From Coriobacteriia bacterium (GTDB lineage: Bacteria > Actinomycetota > Coriobacteriia > Anaerosomatales > Anaerosomataceae), in contig JAUSBY010000006.1 in the NCBI GenBank assembly GCA_030651765.1, positions 1-64,000 on the forward strand: DNA of 64,000 bases. The letters are read 5' to 3'. Position 1 is the first letter of the stretch. Each line of letters opens with the position of its first letter. This document shows, one piece after another, positions 46,307 through 55,061 of the stretch. The translations under genes were made by a program, and so were the position numbers. The notes beneath the pieces are model-generated. The model ran no database searches and was not told the DNA's origin. It worked only from the letters and a program-made list of their open reading frames with translations.

Positions 46307-47271
46307 TGGCCCGCTTCGTGATGGAGTTCGAGCGTCCGCTCGTCGAGCTTGAGGATAAGCTCGACGAACTCAAGGCGCTCGACGTCGCCTCACTGCCCGA
46401 ACTCGCAGCCGAGATCGAGGATCTCGAGCGGGAGGTCGAACGACTGCGGGAGACGCTGTACGCCGCACTCTCGCCCTGGGAGCGCGTGCAGGTCAGTCGT
46501 CACCCCGCGCGCCCCAAGACTGATGACTACGTCGCCGAGTTGTTCACCGACGTCGTCGAGCTACGAGGCGACCGTGCGTACGGCGACGACGAGGCGGTCT
46601 TCACGGCGCTTGCCACGCTCGGCGCTCGGCGCGTCGTGGTGATCGGGCATCGCAAGGGCCGCACGACCAAGGAGAACGTCCGTCGCAACTTCGGCAGCCC
46701 GCATCCTGAAGGGTTCCGCAAGGCTCGCCGCGCGATGCGTCTGGCCGAGAAGTTCTCGCTGCCCGTCGTGACCTTCCTCGATACCGCGGGCGCGTATCCG
46801 GGACTCGAGGACGAGGAGCGCGGTCAGGCCTGGGCTATCGCCGAGTGCTTGGCCACGCTCTCGGACCTGCCGGTTCCGGTGGTCGTGGTCGGCATCGGCG
46901 AGGGCGGCAGCGGCGGTGCGCTCGCCATCGGCTTCGGCGACCGCCTCATCATGCTCGAGAACGCGTACTACTCGGTCATCAGTCCCGAGATGTGCGCGAT
47001 GATCCTGTACAAGGACACCGCGCGGGCCGCCGAGAGTGCCTCGGCGCTTGCGCTCACAGCAGACGACCTCATGCGCCTCGGCATCGCCGACGAGGTGGTG
47101 CCCGAGCCGCTGGGCGGAGCGCACCGCGACCCTGCGCCGGTGATCGTCGCAGTCGGGGAGCGCATCACCTCTGCGCTCGAGGCGCTGTCCGCCGAGGATA
47201 CCGGCGCGCTGCTCGAGAATCGCTACGGGCGGCTGCGCGCCATCGGTGTCTTCGCCGAGGGCGACGGGTAA
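46306..47271 (+). CDS. accA: acetyl-CoA carboxylase carboxyltransferase alpha subunit
   Basis: A 321-residue partner of AccD. The N-terminal coiled-coil (residues about 8-45) is followed by SRHPARPKTDDYVAELF. The conserved core has NFGSPHPEGFRKARRAM, FLDTAGAYPG and GEGGSGGALAIGFGD. It directly follows accD and is translationally coupled to it. Confidence 0.95.
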   Translation: MARFVMEFERPLVELEDKLDELKALDVASLPELAAEIEDLEREVERLRETLYAALSPWERVQVSRHPARPKTDDYVAELFTDVVELRGDRAYGDDEAVFTALATLGARRVVVIGHRKGRTTKENVRRNFGSPHPEGFRKARRAMRLAEKFSLPVVTFLDTAGAYPGLEDEERGQAWAIAECLATLSDLPVPVVVVGIGEGGSGGALAIGFGDRLIMLENAYYSVISPEMCAMILYKDTARAAESASALALTADDLMRLGIADEVVPEPLGGAHRDPAPVIVAVGERITSALEALSAEDTGALLENRYGRLRAIGVFAEGDG

Positions 47272-47313
47272 GACCACCAGAGACATCCATGGTTCAGACA
47301 GGGGAGTGATCTC

Positions 47314-48555
47314 GTGAGCGACGCGTCCGCGATCCGGCGGGTCGGCATACTGTTCAGCGGTGGTCCGGCTCCGGCCGCTAACGCAGTCATCTCGGCCGCC
47401 GCACTGTCCTTCCTGAACTGCGGCATCGAGGTCTTCGGCTTCTACGACGGCTACGAGGGTCTCGAGAACTACTCGGCCGACAGTCCGCTGGTAGAGGGCC
47501 GCAACTACATTCGTCTGACGCGCGACCACGTGTCGGCTATCCGCAATCGCAAGGACATCATCCTCCGGACCTCGCGCGCCAACCCGGGCAAACCCGTCGG
47601 CTCGCTCGACGAACTTGCCGACGAGCGGCGCAACACCAAGCTGCGCGCCGTGTACGCGGCGTTCGATGCCTGCGAGATCGACGCGCTGGTCTCAATCGGC
47701 GGCGACGACACGCTCAAGACCGCGAACTACCTCAAGGAGCTGCAGAACGTCGTGGCGGGCCTGAGGCCGATACGCATCGTGCATCTGCCTAAGACCATCG
47801 ACAACGACTACTACGGCATCGACTGGACCTTCGGCTTCTTCTCGGCGGCTCACTTCGCCGCGACCCAGATTCGCAACCTCGGCGCCGACGCGCGCTCGAC
47901 CCAGGTGTGGTACGTGCTCGAGATCATGGGACGCAAGGCGGGTTGGCTCACGTACGCGTCAGGCATCGCGGGCGAGGCCACGCGGATGCTTTCGGTGGAG
48001 GACTTCGGCGACACGTTCGATGCCCGCGCCGAGGCCGAGAAGCTCGTCGACCTCATGCTTAGGCGGGAGGCCGACGGGCGGAGCTACGGTATCGTGTGCA
48101 TCGCCGAGGGTCTCGCCGACCATTTGCCCGAAGACCAGCGTCCCGGCACGCAGGACGAACACGGAAACGTCAAGCTCGGCGACGCACAGGTCGGCCGCGT
48201 GCTGGCAAACCAGATGGAGCGCGTCTACCACGAGCGCACCGGCATGAAGATCAAGGTGCGCAGCAAGCAGATCGGCTACGAGGCCCGCTGCGCCGAGCCG
48301 AGTGCCTTCGACGTGCTGCTCGGCACGCAGCTGGGAGTGGGCGCGTATCGGGCGCTCGTGGAGAAGGGCCTCACCGGAGTCATGGTCAGCGTGGAGGATC
48401 AGCTCTCATTGAAGTACGTGCCGTTTGGCATGCTGATCGATCCGGAGACCATGAAGACCCGGGTGCGCTTCATAGACACGGACAGCGACTTCTACCGCCT
48501 CGCGCGTGCCCTCGAGTACCAGGGCATGCTCTCCGGCGACGTGCACGAGGAGTAG
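47314..48555 (+). CDS. 6-phosphofructokinase, probably PPi-dependent
   Basis: This 413-residue PfkA-superfamily enzyme starts IRRVGILFSGGPAPAANAV. The family uses the residue after GGD to choose phosphoryl donor. Here it is GGDDT (D131-D132) with PKTIDND (K160), where ATP enzymes have GGDG and PGTIDND. This is the pattern of pyrophosphate-dependent enzymes, which can work reversibly. It starts with GTG and has GGGGAG 8 bases upstream. It lies 42 bp after accA and 2 bp before a class II aldolase gene. Confidence 0.88.
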   Translation: MSDASAIRRVGILFSGGPAPAANAVISAAALSFLNCGIEVFGFYDGYEGLENYSADSPLVEGRNYIRLTRDHVSAIRNRKDIILRTSRANPGKPVGSLDELADERRNTKLRAVYAAFDACEIDALVSIGGDDTLKTANYLKELQNVVAGLRPIRIVHLPKTIDNDYYGIDWTFGFFSAAHFAATQIRNLGADARSTQVWYVLEIMGRKAGWLTYASGIAGEATRMLSVEDFGDTFDARAEAEKLVDLMLRREADGRSYGIVCIAEGLADHLPEDQRPGTQDEHGNVKLGDAQVGRVLANQMERVYHERTGMKIKVRSKQIGYEARCAEPSAFDVLLGTQLGVGAYRALVEKGLTGVMVSVEDQLSLKYVPFGMLIDPETMKTRVRFIDTDSDFYRLARALEYQGMLSGDVHEE

Positions 48556-48557
48556 CG

Positions 48558-49112
48558 ATGATCGACCGGGAGACCATTCGGCTGTGCCGAGACATCGGCC
48601 GCGACATCTACCTCGGCGGTCTCACCACGAGCCACGGCGGCAACATGAGCGTCCGTGGCGGGGACAGCATCGTCATCACACGCCGGGGCTCGATGCTCGG
48701 GCGCCTTACCGACGACGACATCATCGAGACCGGCACGGAGCCATGTGACGCCGACGAGCGCTGCAGCCGTGAGATCGTCGTGCATCGGGCGATCTACGCC
48801 GCCACCGACGCGCAGGCGATCGTGCACGCACATCCGCCGCACACCGTGGCGAGGAGCTTCGCGCATGACACGATCACGCCGGTCGACTCCGAGGGCCTCT
48901 ACGTGCTCGGCGAGGTGCCTGTGGTGGAGGCAGCGACCACCATCGCCTCGGCCGAGGCCGCAGACGTGCTCGCCCGGGCGCTCACCGGCGCCCCGGTGGC
49001 CGTCTTGCGGACGCACGGGCCGTTCGCGACGGGCGCGTCACTCGAGGAGGCGTTCATGCACGTGAGCGTTCTCGAGGCGAGCGCCGTGATCCTGGACCTG
49101 CTCGGCAGATAG
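48558..49112 (+). CDS. class II aldolase/adducin-family protein (fuculose-phosphate aldolase-like)
   Basis: A 184-residue short class II aldolase. The zinc ligands appear as HAHPPH (about residues 94-99) with a later His in LRTHGPFATG. The N-terminal GNMSVRGGDSIVITRRGSML binds phosphate in this family. Related enzymes cleave L-fuculose-, rhamnulose- or 5-deoxyribulose-phosphate, or act in methylthioribose salvage. The substrate is undetermined. The start lies 2 bp after the phosphofructokinase stop, so they share a transcript. Confidence 0.85.
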   Translation: MIDRETIRLCRDIGRDIYLGGLTTSHGGNMSVRGGDSIVITRRGSMLGRLTDDDIIETGTEPCDADERCSREIVVHRAIYAATDAQAIVHAHPPHTVARSFAHDTITPVDSEGLYVLGEVPVVEAATTIASAEAADVLARALTGAPVAVLRTHGPFATGASLEEAFMHVSVLEASAVILDLLGR

Positions 49113-49143
49113 CGCCGCTGCGTTACAGACCCCCCGCGTCGCC

Positions 49144-51222
49144 TCACTCCCACATCGCGCGGGCCGCGGCGCGGATGTCGGCGGTTGTGGTGACGACGGG
49201 GGCACCCGGAAGCTCGCCGTCGGAAGCGCCCGCCTGGATCTCGGCGAACAACGCTCGCAGACGGTCGGGAATGAAGCGCGTGCGCTGCGCGTAGCCGTAC
49301 GCGTCGGAGCGTCCGCGTCCGGCCGCGTAGTAGCGAAGCGGATGCGTCACGTACAGCACATCCTTGGACCGCGTGCACGCCACATAGAACAGCCTGCGCT
49401 CCTCCTCGACCTCCTCCACGCTGCCGGTTGCCATATCCGACGGGATGTTGCCGTCCGCGGCGTGGATGACGTAGACCACCTTGAATTCGAGCCCCTTGGC
49501 CGAGTGCATCGTCGAGAGCACGAGGTAGTCCTCGTCTAAGAGCGGCGGCCCGGCGAAGTCTCCGGTCCACTGCGGCGCGTCGAGCGTGAGATCGGTCAGG
49601 AACCGGGTGCGGTCCGCGAAGCGCGAGCCCAGCATCTCGATCTGCTCGAGGTCGGCGGTCCGTGCGGGCACATTGTCGTAGCGCTCGGCCAGAAGCGGGG
49701 TGTAGAACGCTCGGGCTGCGTGAAGCTGGGCGGCCACGTCGCCTACAGGTGCGTGTGCGAGCGCACGCATCAGAGCGACGAAGTCGGGCCAGGTCTCCGA
49801 GGTGGCTTCCGGCACGCCATGGCCCGCCCACGTCTCGAAGTCACCACCTGCCGCCGCGAGTGACTCAGCCAGCGCGGCCGCGGTCCGTGGCCCGATCCCG
49901 GGCAGCAGCTCGAGGACGCGCAGCGCGGCGATCTGGTCGCGCGGGTTCTCGGCAAGGCGCAGGTACGCGACGAGGTCCTTGACGTGCGCCATCTCAACGA
50001 ACTTCAGGCCCCCGTACTTCACGAACGGCACGTTGCGGCGCTGCAGCTCGAGTTCGAGCGCGAGCGAGTGATGTGCCGCGCGGAACAGGACCGCCTGCTG
50101 CTTGAGCTCGATGCTCTCCTCGCGATGGCCGAGGATGCGCTCGACGACGTAGGCTACCTGCTCGTGCTCGTCGCGGCAGGTCACGAGCGCCGGTCTGCCG
50201 CCGCCCTCGCGCTCCGTCACGAGTGACTTGTCGTAGCGCTCGGCCGCCTCGGCGATGATCGCGTTGGTCGCATCCAGGATCGGCGCGGTCGAGCGGTAGT
50301 TTCGCTCGAGGGTGAGCACCGTGGCGCCCTCAAAGCGCGTGGGGAACTCCAGGATGTTGCGCACGGTCGCCGCGCGGAAGCCGTAGATCGCCTGTGCGTC
50401 GTCGCCAACTGCGGTGACGCCGGTGCCGTCCGGCCGTAGGAGCGCCACGATGTCGGCCTGCAGCGCATTGGTGTCCTGGTACTCATCGACGAGCACCGCA
50501 TCGAAACGGTCGCGGATGACGGGTCCGAGCGCCGGGTCGACGAGCATACCACGCCAGAACAGCAGCAGGTCATCGTAGTCGAGGACGTGGTGGCTCTCCT
50601 TGCGGTCCACGTACGTGCCGAAGAGTCGCTTCAGCTCTTCGGCATCGTCCACGCACCACGGGAAGCGCGTCTTGAGCACGTGTTCGAGCGGTTCGGCGGC
50701 GTTCACGCAGCGGGAGTAGATGTCGAGACACGTGGCCTTCTGCGGGAAGCGCCGGCCGCGCGAGCCGAGGTCGAGTGTGGTCCGCGCGGCGTGCATGAGG
50801 TCCTCGGCATCGCTCCGGTCGAGGATCGTGAAGCCCGGTGGCAGTCCGATCGACTCGCCGTGGAGGCGCAGCAGGCGGGTGGCGATCGCGTGGAAGGTCC
50901 CGCCCCACGCGCGGGACCCGGTGGGCGGACGGCCGGCCGACGTGCGCGCGAGGATCGCGTCGGTCCGCCGCAACATCTCCTCGGCAGCGCGTCGCGTGAA
51001 CGTGAGCAGCACGATCCGACCCGGCGGCGTGCCACGCGCCACGAGATGTGCGACCCGGTGGGCGAGGGTGGTCGTCTTGCCGGTGCCGGCGCCGGCCACG
51101 ATGAGCAGCGGCCCGTCGCCGTGGGAGGCGGCCGCGCGCTGCTGCGGGTTCAGGTCGCGGCAGATGGCGTCGGCGGACCCGGCGGGGTCCGGCGCGGTGG
51201 TGCGGGTACTCGGTGCGCCCAT
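49144..51222 (-). CDS. UvrD/Rep-like superfamily 1 DNA helicase
   Basis: A 692-residue 3'-5' helicase. Walker A is GAGTGKTTT, motif II is VDEYQDTNALQ, motif III is GDDAQAIYGFR, motif IV is LERNYRST and motif V/VI includes TMHSAKGLEFKVVYV and RRLFYVACTRSKD. Size is a little shorter than PcrA/UvrD (about 720), and the C-terminus is short and lacks the usual RNA-polymerase-interacting tail. I chose the ATG at 51222, which has CGGAG 7 bases upstream. Role in repair or fork restart is inferred. Confidence 0.92.
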   Translation of the reverse strand: MGAPSTRTTAPDPAGSADAICRDLNPQQRAAASHGDGPLLIVAGAGTGKTTTLAHRVAHLVARGTPPGRIVLLTFTRRAAEEMLRRTDAILARTSAGRPPTGSRAWGGTFHAIATRLLRLHGESIGLPPGFTILDRSDAEDLMHAARTTLDLGSRGRRFPQKATCLDIYSRCVNAAEPLEHVLKTRFPWCVDDAEELKRLFGTYVDRKESHHVLDYDDLLLFWRGMLVDPALGPVIRDRFDAVLVDEYQDTNALQADIVALLRPDGTGVTAVGDDAQAIYGFRAATVRNILEFPTRFEGATVLTLERNYRSTAPILDATNAIIAEAAERYDKSLVTEREGGGRPALVTCRDEHEQVAYVVERILGHREESIELKQQAVLFRAAHHSLALELELQRRNVPFVKYGGLKFVEMAHVKDLVAYLRLAENPRDQIAALRVLELLPGIGPRTAAALAESLAAAGGDFETWAGHGVPEATSETWPDFVALMRALAHAPVGDVAAQLHAARAFYTPLLAERYDNVPARTADLEQIEMLGSRFADRTRFLTDLTLDAPQWTGDFAGPPLLDEDYLVLSTMHSAKGLEFKVVYVIHAADGNIPSDMATGSVEEVEEERRLFYVACTRSKDVLYVTHPLRYYAAGRGRSDAYGYAQRTRFIPDRLRALFAEIQAGASDGELPGAPVVTTTADIRAAARAMWE

Positions 51223-51325
51223 GCGTGTCTCCGATGCGAACGGGTGTTCGTATCGGAGTGTAGCGCGCGGGTGCGACACTGTCGAACACGCGTTCGTCGC
51301 AGGACGCGGACAGGCGTCGTGCTGG

Positions 51326-52342
51326 TCAGACGGACGCCCGGTACGCGTGGACCTCGGCGATGTACGTCGCCTTGTCGGCGTCGTCCAGGAACGAAGCGGA
51401 AAACGACGCCTCGGCGAGCGTCACGAGGTCGTCGCGTGTGAGTCCGAGCGCGACGGCTGCGGCCACGTAGTTGTCCACGAGGTACCCGCCGAAGTAGGCG
51501 GGATCGTCCGAGTTGACGGTCACCACGATGCCCGCGTCCATGAGCCGCCTGAGCGGGTGCGCGTCCATCGAGGGCACCACGCGGAGGCGCACGTTGGACA
51601 GCGGACAGACCGTGAGCGGCACGCGCCCGGCGACCAGTCGGGACACGAGAGCCGGATCCTCCAGGCAGCGCAAACCGTGATCGATCCGCTCGGCGCCGAG
51701 GGCGTCGAGCGCGCCCGTGATGTAGGACGGCGGTCCTTCCTCGCCGGCGTGCGCCACGATGCGGTAGCCGCGCAGTCGCGCCTCGGCGAACACGTCGGCG
51801 AAGTCCTCGGGAGGGTGCCCCAGCTCGGCCGAGTCGAGTCCCACGCCGCAGATGAGTTCGCCGTACCCGCGCGCGGACTCGAGCGCGAGGGCAGCGCTTT
51901 GGTCCGGCAGGTCGCGCAGGAACGACATGATGAGGCGGGAGGACACGCCGAGGGTGGCCCGAGCCTCCGTCAGCGCGCCGATGATGCCGTCTGTGACCGT
52001 CTCGAAAGCCACGCCGCGCGTCGTGTGGGTCTGAGGGTCGAAGAACACTTCGGCGTGACGGATACCCTCGTCGGCGGCACGCGTGAGGTACGCCCACGTG
52101 AGGTCGTAGAAGTCCTGCTCGGTCAAGAGCACGTCGCACCCGCCGTAGTACAGGTCGAGGAACGACTGCAGATCGGTGAAGTCGTAGGCGGCGCGCACCG
52201 CCTCGGCGGACGCGTACGGCAGTGTCACGCGGTTGCGCTCGGCGAGGCTGAGCATGAGCTCCGGCTCGAGAGTGCCCTCAAGGTGCAGGTGCAGTTCGGC
52301 CTTGGGAAGGCCGCGCACGAAGTCCCGCAGTCCGTCGGTCAC
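51326..52342 (-). CDS. adenine/adenosine deaminase
   Basis: This 338-residue zinc amidohydrolase has HLHLEG (residues about 17-22), AHAGEEGPPSYI, DHGLRCLEDP and VTVNSDDPAYFGGY. The SAELGHPPEDFA segment and the SLAERNRVTLPYAS start are more like the adenine deaminase (Aah1-type) subgroup than true adenosine deaminase. It converts adenine to hypoxanthine, or adenosine to inosine, in purine salvage. It is encoded upstream of the helicase on the same strand, 103 bp apart. Confidence 0.88.
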   Translation of the reverse strand: MTDGLRDFVRGLPKAELHLHLEGTLEPELMLSLAERNRVTLPYASAEAVRAAYDFTDLQSFLDLYYGGCDVLLTEQDFYDLTWAYLTRAADEGIRHAEVFFDPQTHTTRGVAFETVTDGIIGALTEARATLGVSSRLIMSFLRDLPDQSAALALESARGYGELICGVGLDSAELGHPPEDFADVFAEARLRGYRIVAHAGEEGPPSYITGALDALGAERIDHGLRCLEDPALVSRLVAGRVPLTVCPLSNVRLRVVPSMDAHPLRRLMDAGIVVTVNSDDPAYFGGYLVDNYVAAAVALGLTRDDLVTLAEASFSASFLDDADKATYIAEVHAYRASV

Positions 52343-52359
52343 GTAGGCTCCTGCCGGGT

Positions 52360-54066
52360 TCAGGGACGACTCACGAGCATCACGCTGTTGTCGAGGATCG
52401 CCATCGTCGATGTCTCGATCGCGGCGGGTCCACCGAAGATGAGGCCATGCTCGAACGGCGTCGTGGGATAGATGGTGTGGTAGTCCGAGACCCAGTCGGT
52501 GTCACCCGGCGGCAGGGCGCCGTCGTGCTCGGCGGCGATGTACCCGTACGGGTTGGCTTTGCGCGTCAGGAGTATCGGACTGCCGATCAGTCCGCAGGCC
52601 GAGCCGCCTGACAACGCATCGGGGAAGTTCTCTCCGCTTGCGATGCCGAAGTGCCGGGCGCGCAGGGGCGCCATCAGGTTCGGAGACCCGGGCGTGCCGA
52701 TCCAGTTGTCACCACGGGAACCCGGGCCGGTGAGGTCGCATGCCCACGATGCGAACATCTTGGCGGTCTCGTACCGGTCCTTCCCGCCGATCCGCAGGAC
52801 GTGCGTGCTGCCGAGGATGGCCTTCAGCTGATTCTCCACCGCGGTTGAGACGACATCGGACCCGCCCACGATCACGACATCGGTCGTGCCGAGGTGGAAC
52901 AGCGCCTCCTCGGCGTTTTCGTTGAGCGTTGTCGGACCGGTGAGCAGGACCGGTACGTTGCGTGCGGCGGAGAGCGCTGTGGCCGCGAGCGCGTCCGGGA
53001 AGTTCCAGCCGTACGCGACGATCGCGAGATCCGACATCGACTCGATGTAGCCGGGCGCGTCCGACTGTGCCTGCAGCGCGATCTCGGATGCGGTCATGCA
53101 GCGGTCATCGCCCGCCACCCGGTACACGCCGATACCCGGATGGAGCGCCTGGATCTGGGAGAACACGCCGTCGCTCACCACATCGCTGCCGCCGACCACA
53201 TAGACGCGATTGGCGCCCAGGCGAAGGATCTCCTGACCTACTCCCGCGGACAGGATGCTGCCCGACGTGAGCAGGAGCGGGCCGTCGCTGATACCGGCGA
53301 GCACCGAGCCCGTGAGTGCATCCGGGTAATTGTATGCGTCCGCGACCACGACAGAGATGTTCAGCGTCGCGGGGGCGTTGGCCGCCGCGAACATCAACTG
53401 GCTCACAGCGATGGCGGTCTGTATGCGGTCGGCTCCCGCGATGCGCTGGAAGACACCTCGCTTCATGTGCAAGCGATACGGGCCCGCGTCTCCGCTGTAC
53501 GTGCCTGCGTTCGACCACGGTCGGATGCGCATGTAGTAGATGCCGGGCGCTGACGGCCGGAACAGCAGCGCGGAGTCGTGTGTGTAGGCGGCGCGCCAGA
53601 TGTCCTCGTCGTTGTATGCCACAGCGAGCGGATCACCGCTGTCCGCCAGGTGACCGGACGTATAGGAGGGCAACCCCGGTCCCGGCCCGTAGAGCTCGAT
53701 CACCGTATCGACCCCGGCCGCAGCGCTCTGGGTCCGGATCAGGAATGTCACCTGATCGAGGTTCACGTCGTCGGGAGTCACCGTGAACTTCACCCAGTCG
53801 CTGTCTCCACTCGTGCCATTGACGAGGTCGAGCGTGTGATTCTCGTACCAGTCTCCGCCGTGGTCCGCGATGTGGGCGGTGATGTCGCGCGCCAGTGCGG
53901 GGGTTCCATCGCCCATTCCGGCAGCATCGAACTCGTCGACCTCATAGGTGATGCCCGCGATGCCGACGGTCGCATCCCGATCCTCGGCCATCGCAAGGCC
54001 CGGGAAGAGCGCTGCGACCAGCGCTACGGCGAGTGCAGCCGCGAGTGCGGCTCTCGTTCGGTTCAT
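52360..54066 (-). CDS. cell-wall-binding repeat 2 surface protein with PPC-like domain
   Basis: A 568-residue secreted protein. The signal peptide (MNRTRAALAAALAVALVAA onward, ending AMA) is followed by a pre-peptidase-C-terminal-like beta domain (about 30-190). Three CWB2 repeats (about 215-568) carry RIAGADRIQTAIAVS, ANRVYVVGGSDVV and VVIVGGSDVVS. It is probably anchored to the cell wall. I placed the start at 54066 because GAGGGGGG lies 5 bases upstream and a signal peptide follows. The open frame extends 5' through the tRNA gene, which is an artefact. It is the only second CWB2 protein here; the other is the giant protease at 36650. Confidence 0.9.
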   Translation of the reverse strand: MNRTRAALAAALAVALVAALFPGLAMAEDRDATVGIAGITYEVDEFDAAGMGDGTPALARDITAHIADHGGDWYENHTLDLVNGTSGDSDWVKFTVTPDDVNLDQVTFLIRTQSAAAGVDTVIELYGPGPGLPSYTSGHLADSGDPLAVAYNDEDIWRAAYTHDSALLFRPSAPGIYYMRIRPWSNAGTYSGDAGPYRLHMKRGVFQRIAGADRIQTAIAVSQLMFAAANAPATLNISVVVADAYNYPDALTGSVLAGISDGPLLLTSGSILSAGVGQEILRLGANRVYVVGGSDVVSDGVFSQIQALHPGIGVYRVAGDDRCMTASEIALQAQSDAPGYIESMSDLAIVAYGWNFPDALAATALSAARNVPVLLTGPTTLNENAEEALFHLGTTDVVIVGGSDVVSTAVENQLKAILGSTHVLRIGGKDRYETAKMFASWACDLTGPGSRGDNWIGTPGSPNLMAPLRARHFGIASGENFPDALSGGSACGLIGSPILLTRKANPYGYIAAEHDGALPPGDTDWVSDYHTIYPTTPFEHGLIFGGPAAIETSTMAILDNSVMLVSRP

Positions 54067-54182
54067 GGTTCCCCCCTCAAGAGGTGGCGCCCCCGGCGCC
54101 GCGGTGCCGTACACGGGGGTCATTCCCACATGGGCGCGCGCGGTCACGGAAGTAGCGGGGGGAGAACGGCCAGTGGCGATGT

Positions 54183-54269
54183 GTGGTGCCCGGGGCGGGA
54201 ATCGAACCCGCACGACCTTTCGGCCAGAGGTTTTTGAGACCTCCGCGTCTGCCAATTCCGCCACCCGGG
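54183..54269 (-). tRNA. tRNA-Leu (anticodon CAA)
   Basis: Read on the minus strand, the acceptor arms GCCCGGG / CCCGGGC pair fully, followed by discriminator A and an encoded CCA. The long variable arm is typical of class II tRNAs, and the T-loop is GGTTCGATTCC. The anticodon loop CTCAAAA gives CAA, which reads the leucine codon TTG. It lies 117 bp upstream of the wall-binding protein gene on the same strand. Confidence 0.95.
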
Positions 54270-54328
54270 CACGGGGGCGCACTCGCGTGCGGATTATAGC
54301 ATCGCCCGGCGAGGATACGGGCCGCTTG

Positions 54329-54901
54329 CTACAGCAGGAAGTCGACCGCCGACAGGGTGTCGAGGCTGCTGATGACCGACCAGAGGTTCAGCAGCGTGAA
54401 GACGGCGACGAGCAAGAGAAGCGCTGCGCTCACGCCGAGGCGCAGACCGACACGCTGCAGCGCTTCCGGTGCGCGTCCGGACAGTCGCTCGGCGAGGTCC
54501 GAGGTGCCGCCGATCGCGCCTGACTCACGGATCCCGAGGATCGTGAGGAGGATGCTGGCGGCCGCGCACGCTACGGTGAACGCGATCCACCCGAGGTTGA
54601 CCGTCCGGGCGATGTCCGTGTTCCTCATGATCACCGTGCCGAGGAACATGCTGCCCACGATGTAGACGAGGGGGAGCAGCGTCGAGAGCTGCGTGTAGTC
54701 GATCAGGCGCTGGCCGTGACTCAGCACCGACGTGACCGTGCCGTTGGCGGCGGGAGCCGGCTCGGCGCGTGTCTGACGCGCGCGCGAGAGGCCGGTGCTG
54801 ACACGGAGTGCCGAGGCGACGAACGTGAAGCTTGCGACGAGGTACACGCACGCAAAGACGATGTACGCGTAGATATACGTGTTAGAAGCTCCGAACGACA
54901 T
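54329..54901 (-). CDS. integral membrane protein of unknown function
   Basis: A 190-residue protein with four hydrophobic helices (near residues 10-32, 70-92, 100-120 and 155-178), separated by a polar loop rich in Arg and Ala. I do not recognise the family. GGGAGGG lies 5 bases before the ATG. A possible -10 TATGAT on the minus strand (54940-54935) lies upstream. It is divergent from the histidine kinase gene. Confidence 0.6.
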   Translation of the reverse strand: MSFGASNTYIYAYIVFACVYLVASFTFVASALRVSTGLSRARQTRAEPAPAANGTVTSVLSHGQRLIDYTQLSTLLPLVYIVGSMFLGTVIMRNTDIARTVNLGWIAFTVACAAASILLTILGIRESGAIGGTSDLAERLSGRAPEALQRVGLRLGVSAALLLLVAVFTLLNLWSVISSLDTLSAVDFLL

Positions 54902-55048
54902 GCGGCCCTCCCATAAGTCCCCCCGCGCTCCCCAATCATACCTGATACGCGGCACGAGGGTGACTACGATGCGCTCATGATAGCGGTATTGCCAACGATG
55001 AACCAGCCTGAATATGCGGTGCAGACGAGCCGTTGCGCGCGACGCGGC

Positions 55049-55054
55049 TATAAT
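55049..55054 (+). promoter_or_regulatory. -10 element of the histidine kinase gene, leaderless
   Basis: A perfect TATAAT ends 7 bases before the ATG at 55062 and there is no Shine-Dalgarno. The mRNA probably begins at or next to the start codon. Confidence 0.6.
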
Positions 55055-55061
55055 CCTCGGC

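Noticed and set aside
52360-54282. Longer reading of the wall-binding protein starting at 54282
   Set aside because: The extra N-terminus is the translation of the tRNA-Leu gene. A start at 54066 has a strong ribosome-binding site and a normal signal peptide.
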